A stretch of 53,735 nt of DNA, taken from positions 1-53,735 of the forward strand of contig JANQBS010000260.1 in assembly GCA_033085395.1 (NCBI GenBank), written 5' to 3'. The notes beneath the pieces are model-generated. The model saw only the letters and a list, made by a program, of their open reading frames with translations. It did no database searches and was not told where the DNA came from. This document shows positions 33,793 to 47,991 of the stretch, piece after piece. The position numbers and the translations under genes were made by a program. Source of the stretch: Xanthoparmelia taractica. Taxonomy: Eukaryota > Ascomycota > Lecanoromycetes > Lecanorales > Parmeliaceae. How positions within the stretch are numbered: position 1 is the first letter of the stretch; each line of letters starts with the position of its first letter.

Positions 33793-36080
33793 TTTTCGAA
33801 GATCGAATAATTTTAAATTTAATCTTTATCTTTCTTAAGAGAACTTATTTCTTATAAACTCTAATTTTTAGATATGTGTATAATTAATTATTCGAGAGAA
33901 ATTTATTCTAATATTTCTTATTTATCTTTTTTATTATAATATAATAAAAAACGAAGATAAATCTAATATTTATCTTATCTCTCTTAAGATTAAACTTCTT
34001 ATCTTTTTTCTTTAAAACTCTATTCTTATACGTATTATATAAATAATTATCGCTATTTTTATAATAAGTAATAAAATCTTAAAAATAAATATTTTTTTAT
34101 ATAATAAGAATTCTCTTTTAAATAATTATAAAAATAAATCTTTTACGAAGTTTATAATATTAATATTTTAAAATTTTTTAAGTTTTCGAATCTAAACGAA
34201 TAAAAAGAAAATTTATTACGATTCTTATAATTTTATCTAATCGAATATTAATTCGATTAAACATTTCTCGCTATAATTATTAAAGATATTTAAATTTTAA
34301 AAACTTATTTATTAAAGTTACTTAAGATTAAGAATTTAATAATTACGCTATTTAAATTTTAGCTTTACGTTTATAAAAAAGAAAAATAAGCTTATTATAT
34401 ATTTTAAAAAGAAGAATAAAATTATTATAAATATATAGAATATACGTGAAAGCTTAACTATTAATATTTATAACTTAAATATTACGATATATATTAATAC
34501 GTATAAGAACTTATTATATTAAAAGATCGAGAAGAAAGAAAAGATCGCTATAATAATTATTAATATTTATCTTATCTATTTTTTAAATTAATTCTTTTTT
34601 TATTTAAATTATTTAATACGATTCTAATTATATTCTTAATTTTAATCTCTTTCTTTTTCTCGTTATTATATATTTCTCGATAATTCTTTAATTTATTTTA
34701 TTAATAGAATTAATATTATAGCTTTTTTTAATTATTAAGTTCTTCTATAAGTTAATATAATATAATTTATATAATAGATAGCGAAATAAAAGTCTATTAC
34801 TTTATATCTAAATAATTTTACGTCTAAATAATCTATATATATTTATCTATAATATTAGCTTATATAATATATTTTAAGATTTTCTACACGTAATTAATAG
34901 AATCTCTTTAATCTTTTATATTTTTAAGAATATATACTTATTTAATAAATTAATCTAAAGCTAAGAATATAAAGATCTTAAATCGTTTTTATAGATAAAT
35001 AGGAATTCGCTTAAGTCTATTAAATAATTATACTATAATATCTTTTTTATTTTATAATAGAATATTTAATTATTAAAATAATATCGATTCTCTAAAATTA
35101 GTTAAAAGATTAAATCAAATCACGTTCTCTCTCTTAATAATAATATAATCTTTTACTTTATAAAAGAAAGAATATATTTCTTGATAGATTATTTCTTTTT
35201 TATTAAAAACGATATTATTAGCGTTATAGAAATCTTTAAGATTTAAATAAAAGAATTTTAAGTCGAATACTTAAAAGCTTTTTAAAGATTCTCTTTATAT
35301 ATTTTAATTAGAGAATTTCTATAACTTTAAAAATTTAAATAAATCTAGCGATTTAAAATTAATCGTATTTATAAGCATTGCTTATATAATCTAGAATATA
35401 ATATTTTATATTATTTAATTAATTTTATTTAAAGAAGATAATACTTTAATTATTTTCTTAATTAAAGAAGAATTTTAATACTAAGTAAAGTCTTTTAAAA
35501 TTTTTAATATTAATTTAATTTATTATAAAGATAATTTAAAGCTTAAAAAAAGTTATTACGTAGATTCGATCGTTATTAGTTTAGAAGTCTTCTCGTTCGA
35601 ATATCGCTCGCTTAATTTATTAACGAGATATATTAATAATTTCTTATTTTCTTTTAAATTAGAAGTTTTCTTAATAAATAAAGAATTCTAAAATCGCTAT
35701 AATAAGCGTATATTCTATTTAAAAGTCTTAAGAATAATATATATAACGAAACGATTAAAAATAAGTTTCTATAAACTTAGATCTTATTTTAACTCGTTCG
35801 TCTTTAATTAAATAAATATCTCGATTAATTTAAGAAAATCGAAAATTAAGTTTTCTCGATAATAGAGATTAATTAATATATCTCGTTCGTGAAAAGATTT
35901 AAGAATAAATATTTAATCTTTAAGAACTTAATAAGTTAAAAAATAATTATAAATGTTAAATATTAAAGAAAAAAAATAAGAATAAGATAAAGAAATTTTA
36001 AAGAGTTAGTAACAATTTCTTACGTCTTTTTCTCAATAGATTTTAATATTCTTTTCTTATTAATTTAATTCCAGAAAGCT
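33793..36080 (-). pseudogene. Element G, fragment 3: antisense gag region
   Basis: Minus-strand match to element A from about 9740 down to about 7440. For example 35990-36075 matches A 7440-7520, inverted. It should hold gag, but decay is too strong for motifs to be read. The similarity ends abruptly at 36080, where the LTR of element I begins; G's own 5' LTR is not seen. Confidence 0.55.
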
Positions 36081-36223
36081 TATTAAGTATTAAAAAGTTG
36101 AGTTATAAGATAATTAATTTCTTCTAACGAAAAACTACTATCTAAATACTACTGCTTCGGCCGAGGCAAGTACTAGTCACGACCGAGTCCGATATTAGCA
36201 TTAGGCAGGTATTATTCGTAATA
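36081..36223 (-). repeat. 3' LTR of element I
   Basis: A segment of 143 bp, on the plus strand from TATTAAGTATT to TTCGTAATA. The termini fit TGTTA/TAACA after RIP changes. The GC-rich core around 36155-36210 is weakly mutated. Confidence 0.65.
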
Positions 36224-36245
36224 ATCTATCGGGCAACGAGAAAAG

Positions 36246-36261
36246 TTAGCGCCCTCGCTAA
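36246..36261 (-). promoter_or_regulatory. Stem-loop upstream of the I 3' LTR
   Basis: TTAGCG/CGCTAA stem with a 4-nt loop, exactly 22 nt from the LTR on the coding strand, as in E and F, although the stem sequence differs by compensating changes at its outer pairs. Confidence 0.6.
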
Positions 36262-39200
36262 TCAATGAGAACTCTTTAGCTCTATATTAAATGTAATTAT
36301 ATTTCTTTCTAATAAAAACTAAATATTATACTTAATCTCTTACTTTGCTATTATCTTATTATCTTCTATTATTTATAACGTATCTTATGAAACGCCTACT
36401 TGATAATTTATATAATAGCGTATAACTCGAGAATTAATACGGTTATCGAATAGCAATTTAGTTACTACTCGGGATTTGAAGAATTTAAACTTAGATACGT
36501 CTAATAATAGTGTAATAGATGTAAGCATCGATAATACTAATATTAATCGTCTTCGAGATAAAGAAGTAGATAAGTCGATAATATTATCGCTACTGAAATT
36601 TAACGAGTCGAATAATTAATAGTCCGAATTGAGTTCCCCGATATCGTTAAGCTCGATATTTCTCTCTTTCTATAATTTAACGTGATTATTGCTACGAAAG
36701 ATCTTTTATTTCTAAAAGTTATTATTATTATTAAAAAATCGCTTATTAAAGCTAAGAGATATAAGCGTAGCTTTATCGCGATATTATTGTTCTTTTATAA
36801 GATGTGCTTGACGTTCGTTAATAATGTAGTGACGAACTAAAGAGCTTTAGTATATCTATTCTTATTCTTCTTAATTAAACTCTCGATTTATATTAGACTT
36901 ATAGATTAAAAAGTCACTCTAATTACACGTTATAGCTTCTTTATAAATTATTTTATAATTTAATATAGATCTTTAACGTATATCGTAAGAAAGATAATTT
37001 TATCTTTTATTCTAGATAGATTCCGATCGCTATCTCTAGATTATTTTACGCTATACTTAATTATTTCTTAATTTCGTCGAGCTCGGTCTATATAGTAATT
37101 AATTACGCTCGAAGTACTATAAATTATAATAATTCTATTTTCGTAATAGCTTATTATCGCGATAAATTAAGTTTCTTTAGAGGTAGAAAGATAAAGTTAT
37201 TCACGATACTATCTTTAAGAATAATATTATATTTATTCTATAATTCTTAGTTAATTATAGATTTATTTATTTATAAGATCGAATTTAGCTTATCGAAGAA
37301 AGAGATAAAGCTTTCTTCAAAAGAGATAGCGAATTTCTCTCTAAAAGTTCGCGCTCTCTTTCTAACGCTAAGGTAAGTCTCGTTATTAATTAATCGAGAT
37401 TTAAATTAAAAATATTCAATATTTTATAAGATTTTATAACTTTCGATCTTCGCGTCGAGATAATATTCGAGTAATAAGCGTTATACGTTAAGTGAGATAT
37501 AATTAAAAATCGTCTCGATCTTCGTATATTAACGCTTTAATATAATAATAGTTTCGTCTAATACTTATATAATCATTAAATTAAAGATCTTTACTTTAAT
37601 TTTCTTAAATTTAAGTATATCACATATAATCTATACTCTTTTTATTATCGCGATAAAGTTATATTCTAAGATCTAATTTTCGTATAATAATTTCGCTCTT
37701 AACTCGTAATTTTTATATTTATATACTTTAATATTCATCAAAATTAATAAAAATTCTTTTATTATTTCTTCGTCTTTATATTTTAATAAACTTCGAAGAT
37801 TATTTAATAGCGTAATAAATTATTTTAATCTCTTATCTTTTCTATCTAATCTTTATTAATATAATTAATATATAAGTTTTTCATAATAAATATAATAGAA
37901 TATAATCTCGCTCTCTTCGCGTCGCTTATTTTCGAGCTTACGATCTTTATTATTTACGTATTACTTAAATTTACTTTTTCTAAGAAATAGAGCGATTTAT
38001 AATCTTTAAGTAATTTTATAGTAATAATTAGCTCGTCTTAATAATATTATTTATTCTAAAATAATTCTCGTCTTTAGCGTTTACTAGATATAAATTCTAT
38101 TTCTAAAGCTACGATTATAATAGACTATTTACTAATTCTTTCTTAAATATTATTTATTTTATTATTATCTTTATTTCTAGAATTAATTAACGTAAAAGAT
38201 ATATTAAAATCTTTTTAATTTAAGCGTGGTAATGATATTTAACGTACGAAATTTAACGACGTTTTTAAGACGAATTAATATGAATAACTTAAAGATAGTA
38301 AGATTATAATAGAAGAATATAAAGTTTAATAAAAGTAAGAGATATAAGAAATATAATAAGTTATAAAATATGAATTAATTTGTAAGAAGTAAGGTGAGTG
38401 TGAGTAGTAAGAATCGACGCTAAGTTACGTGAAGATTATATTACTTAGTGAATTCTAAATAGTAATATTATTAAAATTAAAGCTATTATGTAATAGTTAT
38501 ATAATAATAATAAAGATATATATATAGTAGATATGTAATGGCTTTCGCTTTCTTTATTATTTAGCTTAACGACGTCTTGCTAGCTAGTTTAGCTATAGTC
38601 TAGCATTACGGCGAAGCGGCGAAGCGATAGCGTTAGTGTTGATTATTTCGGGAGTTGTAAATATATTAAACTCTAATTTAAACTCGATCGATTCTTATAT
38701 CGTAGTTCTTCGAGATCTCTCTCGTCTTCGTCTAATTAGTATTAAAATAATAATTATAAATAATATAATATTCGTCGGTGCACGACGTTAATAAGTGCGC
38801 TATAATCTCGCGATATTAAGAATATTTCTCTTAAATTCCTCGATCTTTTCTAAAGCGTCTTAAAGATTATTAATAAAGTATTATATATTATATTACTCTT
38901 CTCAATCGCTTTATTTATTAAATAATAAGTTTTTTTCTAAACTATTTTCTTATCGAGTAATCTATTAATAATATATTCGTTAGCTTTATTCTATTCTTCT
39001 ATTAAGACGAGTAATAATTTATAATTACGAGTTCTATTAAGAGATCTTTCTTATTCGAATAGAATTTTAATTACGCTATTAATATAATCGAATATATTTT
39101 ATAATAAATAATAATTTTAATTCGTATATAAGATAACTTACTCGGCGCTTAATAGTAGAAGATTTAATACGTTAAATAAATAGCTTTTTATCAAGTAGCT

Positions 39201-42200
39201 CGAGTACAAAGTAATCGTTATATAAGCGTAGATAAAATCTCTTTTTCTTAGCGTAAGATTAATATAATGTATATCGTAATAATAGTTCGCTATTACGTTA
39301 ACCTAAGCGATAAACTTCTTGATTTCTTTTTATCTTATTACTCGAAGCTAAGAGAAATCTTTTAAAGAAAGATCGACTAGTAATTCTAAATCGTTATTAA
39401 TACGAAATCTATATATAATCTTATTTAATATCACGTCGATAAAAAAATTACGTGAATTATTTAGAATAGTCTATATATACGATAAAATTATAATAAAGTT
39501 CTCGTTTAGATTTGCGATTAAGTAATAGCGTAGAGCGATCTTTATCGTTTAATTAATTCGTTCTAATTATTTATCTATTTAAAAATAATATATTATAGAA
39601 ATTAATATTTAAATACTTAATTTATTAAATAATATTTTTTAAAAGTTTAATATAAACTTATTATCTCGATTAAAGATAATCGCTTAAAATATTTCTTAGT
39701 TATACTCTATCACGAAAACAAAAAAGATATTAACTTACTTTATAATACTTTAAGTATTCTTCTCGAGAATAATTAATAACTTCTTATTAAATTTATATAT
39801 AATAATAAAATTTATATTATAAATATCTCTTTATATAGACGATAAAGCGACGATAAAGTTTATTTCTATTATATAAAAAGATATTAACGGCGAAGTAATT
39901 AAACGTAATAATCTATACGACGAATATCTTTTCGTTTAATTAACTTAGCATTTTGAATAATAATAAATATATTTCTATAGTTATAAATATAGCTTTCGTA
40001 GATATACGAAGCTTACGATACGATTATACGTATAATAAAATTTACTATAATTATAACAATTATATATTAACTTAAAGACTTTCTTATAAAGAGTCTTAAA
40101 AATATATAATTATTTTTTATCGTTAATTTCGTTTATAAAATAAATAAGCTTATTATAAAGCTTATATTATAATCTCTTTAATTACTATTCTATATCTTAT
40201 TTATTAATAATAAATTAAGCGAATTTTAAGATTTTAAGAATTTTAGTCTAACGCTTATTATTAGCGTAGCTTCGCTTTAATCTAAACTTATAGTCGTTTA
40301 ATACTTTAATTAATATTATATAATATATTATCTTAAAGTTATCGAATATTAAGTTATTTAATATATTATTTATTTAAGATATTCTTATATTTTCTATCTC
40401 TAATTAAAAGAGAGTATTTAAGATAATATAAAGCTTTTTAAACTTATATTATATATTAAGACTAAATTAAAATAACTATATAGAAGTTCTTATTAATTAT
40501 AAGTTAAGTTTATTAATATTAATAAAATTTATTTTAATCTATCTAACTATAAAGATCGTCGTCGAGTAATTTATATATATTATTATTTAAGATTTACCCG
40601 ATATCGCGTCGATGTGCTAAGCTACGATAATATATTTAATTCATCGTATTAGTTATATTACATCGATTATTTTTAATTCTATAAGTAAATAGCGAGACTT
40701 AACGAAAATTAATATCGTATTAAAAAATATAATAGACTCGATATTCTTTCTATTAAAGATCGTTTTATTATCTTTAATATAATAGATAATTACGTCGAAG
40801 TCTTACTTAAACGCGTTAACGTCTATATATAATTATCGATTAAAATTATAATAAACGAAGAATATTAATTCTTTAAAAACTTTTTATAATTTTTTAAAAA
40901 TATAACTCTTTTTCTTAATAGAAATATCGGGGCGATTTTCTCTATTAAATATCTTTCGAGCTTTATTTTTAATAAAGACGTTACGTAGTATTAAAATCTT
41001 TCTTAATTAAAATAACTGTATTATTTTAAAATAATAGAAAATATAATTTTTAAATTAATTAATTATTTTTAAATATATTTTTAAATTCTTTAAGATAATA
41101 AAAAAGCTAAGCTTAATAATAATTATAAGTTTCTCTTCTATAATATCTAATCTTAAATTATCTATCTTTTACTTTAATAACGTTATTAATAAATTTCTTA
41201 AAAAGATCTTAAATAATTTAATTATAATATTATATTTTTTAAAGAAAATAAAGACTCGCTATAAATAATCTAAATACTTTTATAAAATATTATTAAAGAT
41301 TATAATATTATTAATATAAGCTTTAATGAAGCTATGAAAATTTCTAAGAAGCTTATTAATCTATCGCTATACGTATATTAAAGTATTCTTAAAATCTATA
41401 AAAATTATATTTTATTTCTCGCTTTCGCGGTAAATCATTATAATAAGCTTTTAGCGATTCTTATAGCGTATTAATTATTAATAAAAAAAACTCGCTTCGT
41501 TTATAGTATTAATATAATTATACTTTTATATTAATATAGCTATATTCGCTTATAATAATATTATATAAGAGTTAGATTTCGTAATCTTATTTAATTCGCG
41601 AATATTAGTTACTCGCTTCTTATAAATAGACGTCTTATTTAAAAAATAAATAGTTCTCTATATTATAAATATCAAGTAATTATATAATATCGACTTACTT
41701 ATTAACTTATTTTTTCTTTTTTATATAATCTATTAAACTTCTTATTTATAGATTATCTAACTTTTTATCTTATTAAATAGAGTTTAATAGCTTGTTGATT
41801 AATATTTATTTCTTCTTTAATATATTTATTATTTTATTAAAATTGCGAAATATCGATAAATAAGATTTAATTATTTTCTAAATAGTATTTATCTAATAAA
41901 ATACTTAATTTAATAAATAAATAATAACGTTATTAATTATAACGTACTCGATTAATAAAAATAGAAATATTTTTATTACTTCTATTACAACGACAATAAT
42001 AATAATAATAATTCTTTTTTAAGATAGTCGCATAATTAATATTATCTTAGATAAAGTAATAAGAAAATATTCTTTCTCTTCGTATTTAAGAATATTTTTT
42101 AACTTTATTTATTAACAAATAATAATAAGAAATAATAATAAGAAATAATAATAAGAAATAATAATAAGAAATAATAATAAGAAATTAATAATAAGAATTA

Positions 42201-45139
42201 ATAATAAGAAATAATAATAAGAAATAATAATTATAAATAATAACGTATTTTAAACTTATATTATAAATATCTCGGCGTTAATTATATAAGTAATTACTTT
42301 ATTCTTAATATCGAGATTTACTAATAAATTTTATAATTCAAATAAATAATCGCGATTCTTAGATAAGATTTTTCTAAAGTTAATAAATATATTTATAATC
42401 TTAAATAACTTTATAATAACTCGCTTAATAGCTTATATTATTAGTTTCTATTATCTTTTTAAGAATCTAATTATTGAAAAGATATAATATATTCTTACTT
42501 AATCGAAGACGCTTCGCTAATAAATCTTCTATCGCTTTTTCTAAATTAAGAATATCTATATTAATTAATATTTTAATATCTAACTTCTTAATTAAATAGA
42601 TATGTTAATTAATCTTAATTATAGCGAATATTTTTATCGCTTCTTTTTTTAGAAAGATATTAGTCTTTATATACTCGAAGTTAATATATCTAATATTTTT
42701 AATTTCGCGTATAATAATAGATTTTTAAATACGAAGAATCTTTATAATTAAATATTTAAAGAGATAGTATACTTTATTTAAAATAGATATAATATAATAA
42801 GTATCGATCTCTATATTAATAAAGTTCGACTTTTTTTAAATAATCGCACGTATTATAGCGTACTTTTAAGAACGAAATTTATATGCTTTCTCGATAATAG
42901 CGAATAATTCCGTAATTAGAATTGAACGCTTTTATAGATTATTAACGCTACACGATACTATCTAAAACGTTATCGATTCTTTTTATTTACTACGATAAGC
43001 ACGTATATATTAATAAAGCTTATTATTGAAGTAATAAACGACTTCTCAACGATAATAAATAAACTTCTTTTATATAATAAAGTGAGAGTTAATATGATCT
43101 TTTTAGATTTTCTTATTTAATTATTTATAGCTATCTAACTAATAAAGCGATTTCTTCTTATTTTCGAAAAGATTATTTAAGATCTAATTATCGATCTTAA
43201 GAATATTTATTTTATTCTTCTTATTCTTATCTTTACAATAGATAAATTAAGAATATATTAAATACTTATTCTAATAAGACTAAAACGATTAATTATTTTA
43301 ATTATTATAAATAAATCGATATAACTATTAATCGAATTAAGATTATTACTATATCTAAAGAGAATCTAACGCGTTTATAAGCTTTATCGCTATTTATAAA
43401 TGAGATTATTAAAATAACGAAGATAATAATTCGTTTTAAGACTAATAATTAGAGTAAATATCTCGCGATAAATAAGAACTTTATAAGATATAAAATAAAG
43501 ACTAATATAATCGAGTATAATAAGATTATTGATATTAATAATTATTAACATATAATAATCAATTAAAGTTTAATACTTATTATCATAATTGCTAAAAGCG
43601 AGATTAATATTAATTATAGCTATTATTAAACTTATTATCGTAGAGTTAAGATTATTATCGCTAATTACGATAGATCTTCTATTAAATCTTCTTCTTTTCT
43701 TTAATCTCTTTTAAGAATCTATTTAATATAATCTATTTATAGATTAATTAATATCTCGCTTTAACGATAAATTAAGATTACGCTAAATCTATATTAATTA
43801 TTAAAAGACGAAATTAAAATTAATATTCTTTATATGTTCAATTATAATTTAAATATAATTAAATAATTTTTTATTAGAGCGAATATAAAAGATATTAAAG
43901 CCTTTATTAATTAATAAGATAAGAGCGATCGAATAATTCGATTTAAAGCGTTTCTATAATATTAGGACTTATTACTCATTTATTTATTATAGTCTTAATC
44001 TCTTAAGCTTATTAAGTTCTCTTATATATTAAATAAGAATAATATCGCGAAGATAGATATTTAATTTAATGCGTATTAACTTCTTCTTCTTTATTAGAAT
44101 TATATTCTTTACTTATTTTATAAAAAGATATATATTATGATAATATATATTCTTATCTTTTTTAATTATAAGATCGATACTCGCTAATAAAGCTAGATAT
44201 AAATTAAAGAAGTTAACTTGTTTTAATCGCTATTATAATATAACGTTATTATCGTTATTAAATAAATCTTAAGAAACTTATAAATCTATTTATTTAATTA
44301 ATTTAATAGAATTAACGATAAGAGTATTAGATATTTAACGAAATTTCGCTCGCTCAGTCTCTATAAAGTCGATATTAATTATATTAATTTATTTTAATAA
44401 GTCTATTAGATTATAATAAATATCTTTCTTCGCTAAAGTACTAAATATCGTAAATAATAAATTAAAGAATAAAGAATATCTTAAGAAATTAAATAATATA
44501 ATAATAAATTAAAGATGTAATAAATTTATAGCGAGAGAAATATTTAAAAAAGTCGAGATTAGCGATAAGATTAACGTATAATTAATAAAGAATAATAATG
44601 CGAATGCACGTAATTAATAAGTGACTTCTTTAAATCGTAGCATTAATCGCCTAAAGCTTAACTTATTAATTATTTATAATAAAAAGTATTTCGACTCGTC
44701 AAGAGAAATCGATCTATCTCGATAATTTCTTAGAGTATTAATATTAATACCTAATCGATAATTTCGATATTTCTTTATTTATCTAAGACATCGTTAACTT
44801 AAATATTCGATAATCTCTCTTATTTATTATTTAAGAATATTAAAATATTTATAATTTATTTAATTAAACTTCTTAAATTATAAAATAAATATTATTATAA
44901 TCTACTCTAAGATAATAATAACGTTTTTAGTCTATAGAGCGTATCTAATAGTATCTATTAGAATAATTATAAGAGCTTTTTCGACTTTCCAAGAATACGT
45001 AGCATAAATCTTTAAGAAAAGATAAAATACGTATCGCTAAAAGAATAATAGATAGCGAGTAGCTATTAAGTATAGAATTAATATCTAATAAATAATTTAT
45101 AATATTCGCTATAATAAAATAAAATTATATACTATTATA
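36262..45139 (-). pseudogene. Element I gag-pol relic, antisense
   Basis: The clearest block is RNase H at about 40600-40870 on the minus strand: DVNAFK, DNKTIFNRKNIESIIFF, then SRYLLIELKII, matching the SRYWPTELEI-type block of this Gypsy clade. The RT end lies just upstream in the gene (about 40900-41900), with a readable YV-YAK stretch. Integrase and chromodomain should occupy about 36500-40500, and gag about 42200-45100; neither could be confirmed by motif. A 13-bp minisatellite sits at 42117-42221. Stops are again mostly at former Gln and Trp codons. The element is related to E, F and L rather than to A, G and H. Confidence 0.55.
42117..42235 (+). repeat. 13-bp minisatellite in element I
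   Basis: Eight units of AAATAATAATAAG (42117-42221; one unit is 14 bp) plus a partial one. A period of 13 is not a multiple of three, so it does not preserve a reading frame. It lies near the expected gag/pol junction. Confidence 0.8.
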
Positions 45140-45298
45140 TATTAAGTATTTAAAAGTTAGATAAAAAAGATAATTAATTTCTTCTAACGAAAACTGCTAT
45201 CTAAATACTACTTGCTTCGATCGAGATAGGTACTAGTTACGACCGAGACAAGTACTAGTTAGATACTAGCATTAGATAGATACTAACAGTTCGTAACA
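45140..45298 (-). repeat. 5' LTR of element I
   Basis: A segment of 159 bp, from TATTAAGTATT to TTCGTAACA on the plus strand. It is longer than the left copy by a direct duplication of a 'gaccgag-caagtactagt' unit around 45235-45262. Confidence 0.65.
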
Positions 45299-47845
45299 TA
45301 ATTAGTAGTTAATTTAAGAGTAAAAATAATATATCTAACTACTACTCTATTAATAGTCTAAATCTTAAACTAAGTTTACTGGAGCTCGATAAACTAATTA
45401 ATAGATAATAATCGAGATCGAATATACTTAGTAAAATACTAGATTACTTAGCGAGTAATATAATTAATTATTATATTAAATCTATAATTAGAAATAGCGA
45501 AGTCGCTTAATTATTAAATTAGAATAATTATTTTATAAGATATTTAGATAGCTAGATTAGAATATTTAGCGAAGCCTTAAATAAAGTTCTTAGTAACGAT
45601 AGCTTCTATAATATTAGCTACTAATAATAAAAAAGATAATAAGAAAAAGAATAATACTAGCTTACTTTTAATTAAAGAGAATGATTAATAATAAAATTAA
45701 AAAGAGACTCTAGAAGAAGATCTCTAATAAAGACTAGAAAGTAATATAGTAGAATAAAAAGTAAAGAATAAATAGAAAAACGACCAAATCTAATAATTAA
45801 TATATTAAGTAATTAATAGTACTAATATAAGAAGTAATTAGATAATATTATTATATATTATAATTATAAGAAGTAATTAGAAGAAGATTAAGATTCTTAC
45901 TTAATAAAATCTAGCTAAGTACTAATAGCTTAGTAGCTCCTTTTAAATCGTCGATTAAGTACTAAATACTAAGTAGAAACAAATCACGAATTCGATAGAT
46001 ATCGCTAATCCTATAACAATTAGTAAGCTTATCGGCGTATAGCGTCTTTATATATTTTTAAAGTATAATTAAAATCGTTCTAGAAATAGCTTATATAGAT
46101 AGTTATTTAGAATTTAAGAGATCTTATAGATAAACTCGAATACTTAGTATATTTATAGATTAGTAAAATATTCATTATAGTTTATTCGATTTTATTTATA
46201 ATATCTTATTCTCTAAATATATATATATCGCTCTTATAACTTTCTATAGCTAATAAAGTTACTTTTAATATCGTTTTATACGCTTACTTTAAATCTTATT
46301 TTAATACTTCTAAAGTTAGTAAATAAGATATTCGATATTATTCTTTCTATAATAGATAAGTTTATAAAAAGAATTACTTTTATATCTAATAAAAAAAATC
46401 ATTTCATTATCTAATATATTATTATATTACTTAATAAACTTAATATTATAAATTAAGAAATTCTTAAGATTTTACTCTTCGATTATAATAGAAAGTTTCT
46501 TTTCGAACTCTAATTAGAGCTCCTTAAAACAATTCGATATAAAATTACTTTATTCGACTATTTATTACTTCTAAACGAATAAAAGTAGCGAAAGAACTAA
46601 TTAAATAGCGAAGATAGTACTACGATTTCATCTATATATTCTTCTATAAATATAGACTTTATTAAATAATTTAATCTCTTCTACGATTATTAAAATATTA
46701 TATAAACTAGTTTATAAATTTTAATCTAATCGATCTCTTAATATACTTAGAAATTTAATAATATTGTAGTCTATCGTTACTTATATTTAGATAGCTAAGG
46801 CTATTATATTTATCTAAGTAAACTAAAAACACCATTATAATCGAAAGTACTAATTAATATTTTTTAAGTAAGACGATTAGATTTATCTTTATTTATATAA
46901 AGGTCATTCTATTTCGCTATTACTACTACTACTATTATCATTAAGCTATTTTAGTAGTACGTTAACCCCTTCGAAATACTAGAGAAAGTTAATAAATATA
47001 TCTATAAATTTACTATTCTAGAATATTAGAATATATATTCGATTTTTAGTATTATTTAATTAGAGTCTATCTTTATATTTGACTTTAATTTATATAGTCG
47101 TTCTATTTCTAATTAGCTAGAAAACGTATATATAAAAGAGAATACTACTAAGTTTAAGTCTTAAAAAGTCGAATATATTCTTAATAAGCGAATTGTTCGT
47201 AAGAGTAGAGTTTTTACTAAGTAGTATCTTATTAGATAATTAGAATATAGATTCCAATATAATTAATAATATAATACTAAGGATTTTATAAATTCTAATA
47301 ATATAGTATAGAAATATAAGTATATAATTACTACTACTAATACTATTTAAAATATATTTATTCTATACTATATTCTATAATATCTCTGTAATTAATTATA
47401 TCGAAAAGAAGAGATTCTCTTAGAAAGTATACTAGTTCGATTTTAATAAAGGGATTTATAAATCGAATATCTTAATACTAGTGTTAGAAATACTTGAAAA
47501 TATACTCAATACTATATCAAGTACTATATTCGATAATACTTATACTATATTAACTCTCTTTACTACTATATTTAAACGACTTAACGAGTTTTATCGATCG
47601 TGCTATACACTTCTTAACTCGATAGCGTTTATATAATTTATTAAAAGAAGATATTAATGAATAACTATAGTATTTATACTATTATTATAAGATTAATATT
47701 CTAATTAACTAATATTTTAAGTACTTTATATTATCGTCGCTATTATAATATTAGTTACTACTATTAACTAATTTCGCTTAAAATTCGTAATAAAATAGTA
47801 ATAATAATAATTAATAAAGTAAGAATTTTAATTAGAATTATAGTA
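45299..47845 (+). pseudogene. Element L: 5'-truncated sense Gypsy integrase and chromodomain
   Basis: Sense-strand pol remnant. Integrase at about 46100-46850: a YNRKFLFEL-type block near 46480-46510 and NKSSERTN near 46560-46590 (the catalytic Glu motif). Chromodomain at about 47160-47330: KVEYI-NKRIVRKSRVFTKQYLIR, then YNTKDF. The rest to 47845 is a 3' UTR that aligns with J (79-551) but carries about 160 extra bases near 47370-47540. RT and gag are absent: the element starts directly at the LTR of I, so it is truncated. The first 0.8 kb (45299-46100) is decayed and unassigned. Confidence 0.6.
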
Positions 47846-47991
47846 TATTAGAGATTTGTTTTAGATATATTCAAGTAAGCGAGAACGCTAAGCTAAATAT
47901 ATACTAGTTTCTTAATAGATCTTCGATCGGCGATTCTTAGAATTCTATAGACTTTTTAACTATTAATCTTAAAATCTATTATTTTATAATA
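47846..47991 (+). repeat. Probable 3' LTR of element L
   Basis: Aligns along its length with the J LTR (552-704) but is heavily RIP-mutated. It starts TATTAGAG and ends TTATAATA. The shared stretch around 'gctaRgcYaaatatRtaYtaggtt' (about 47890-47915) is the best anchor. Confidence 0.5.

Larger units (their letters stand above)
36081..45298 (-). mobile_element. Element I: antisense Ty3/Gypsy element with LTR-like direct repeats
   Basis: About 9.2 kb between direct repeats at 36081-36223 and 45140-45298. The coding frames are on the minus strand, so the right repeat is the 5' LTR and the left one the 3' LTR. On the minus strand the sequence after the 5' LTR reads TAATAGTA, a fully RIP-altered TGGTAGCA, consistent with the primer site of the other families. 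No matching 5-bp TSD is found (AAGCT at left, TAATT at right), and the two flanks belong to different elements (G and L). A rearrangement at this locus is therefore likely. Confidence 0.65.
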
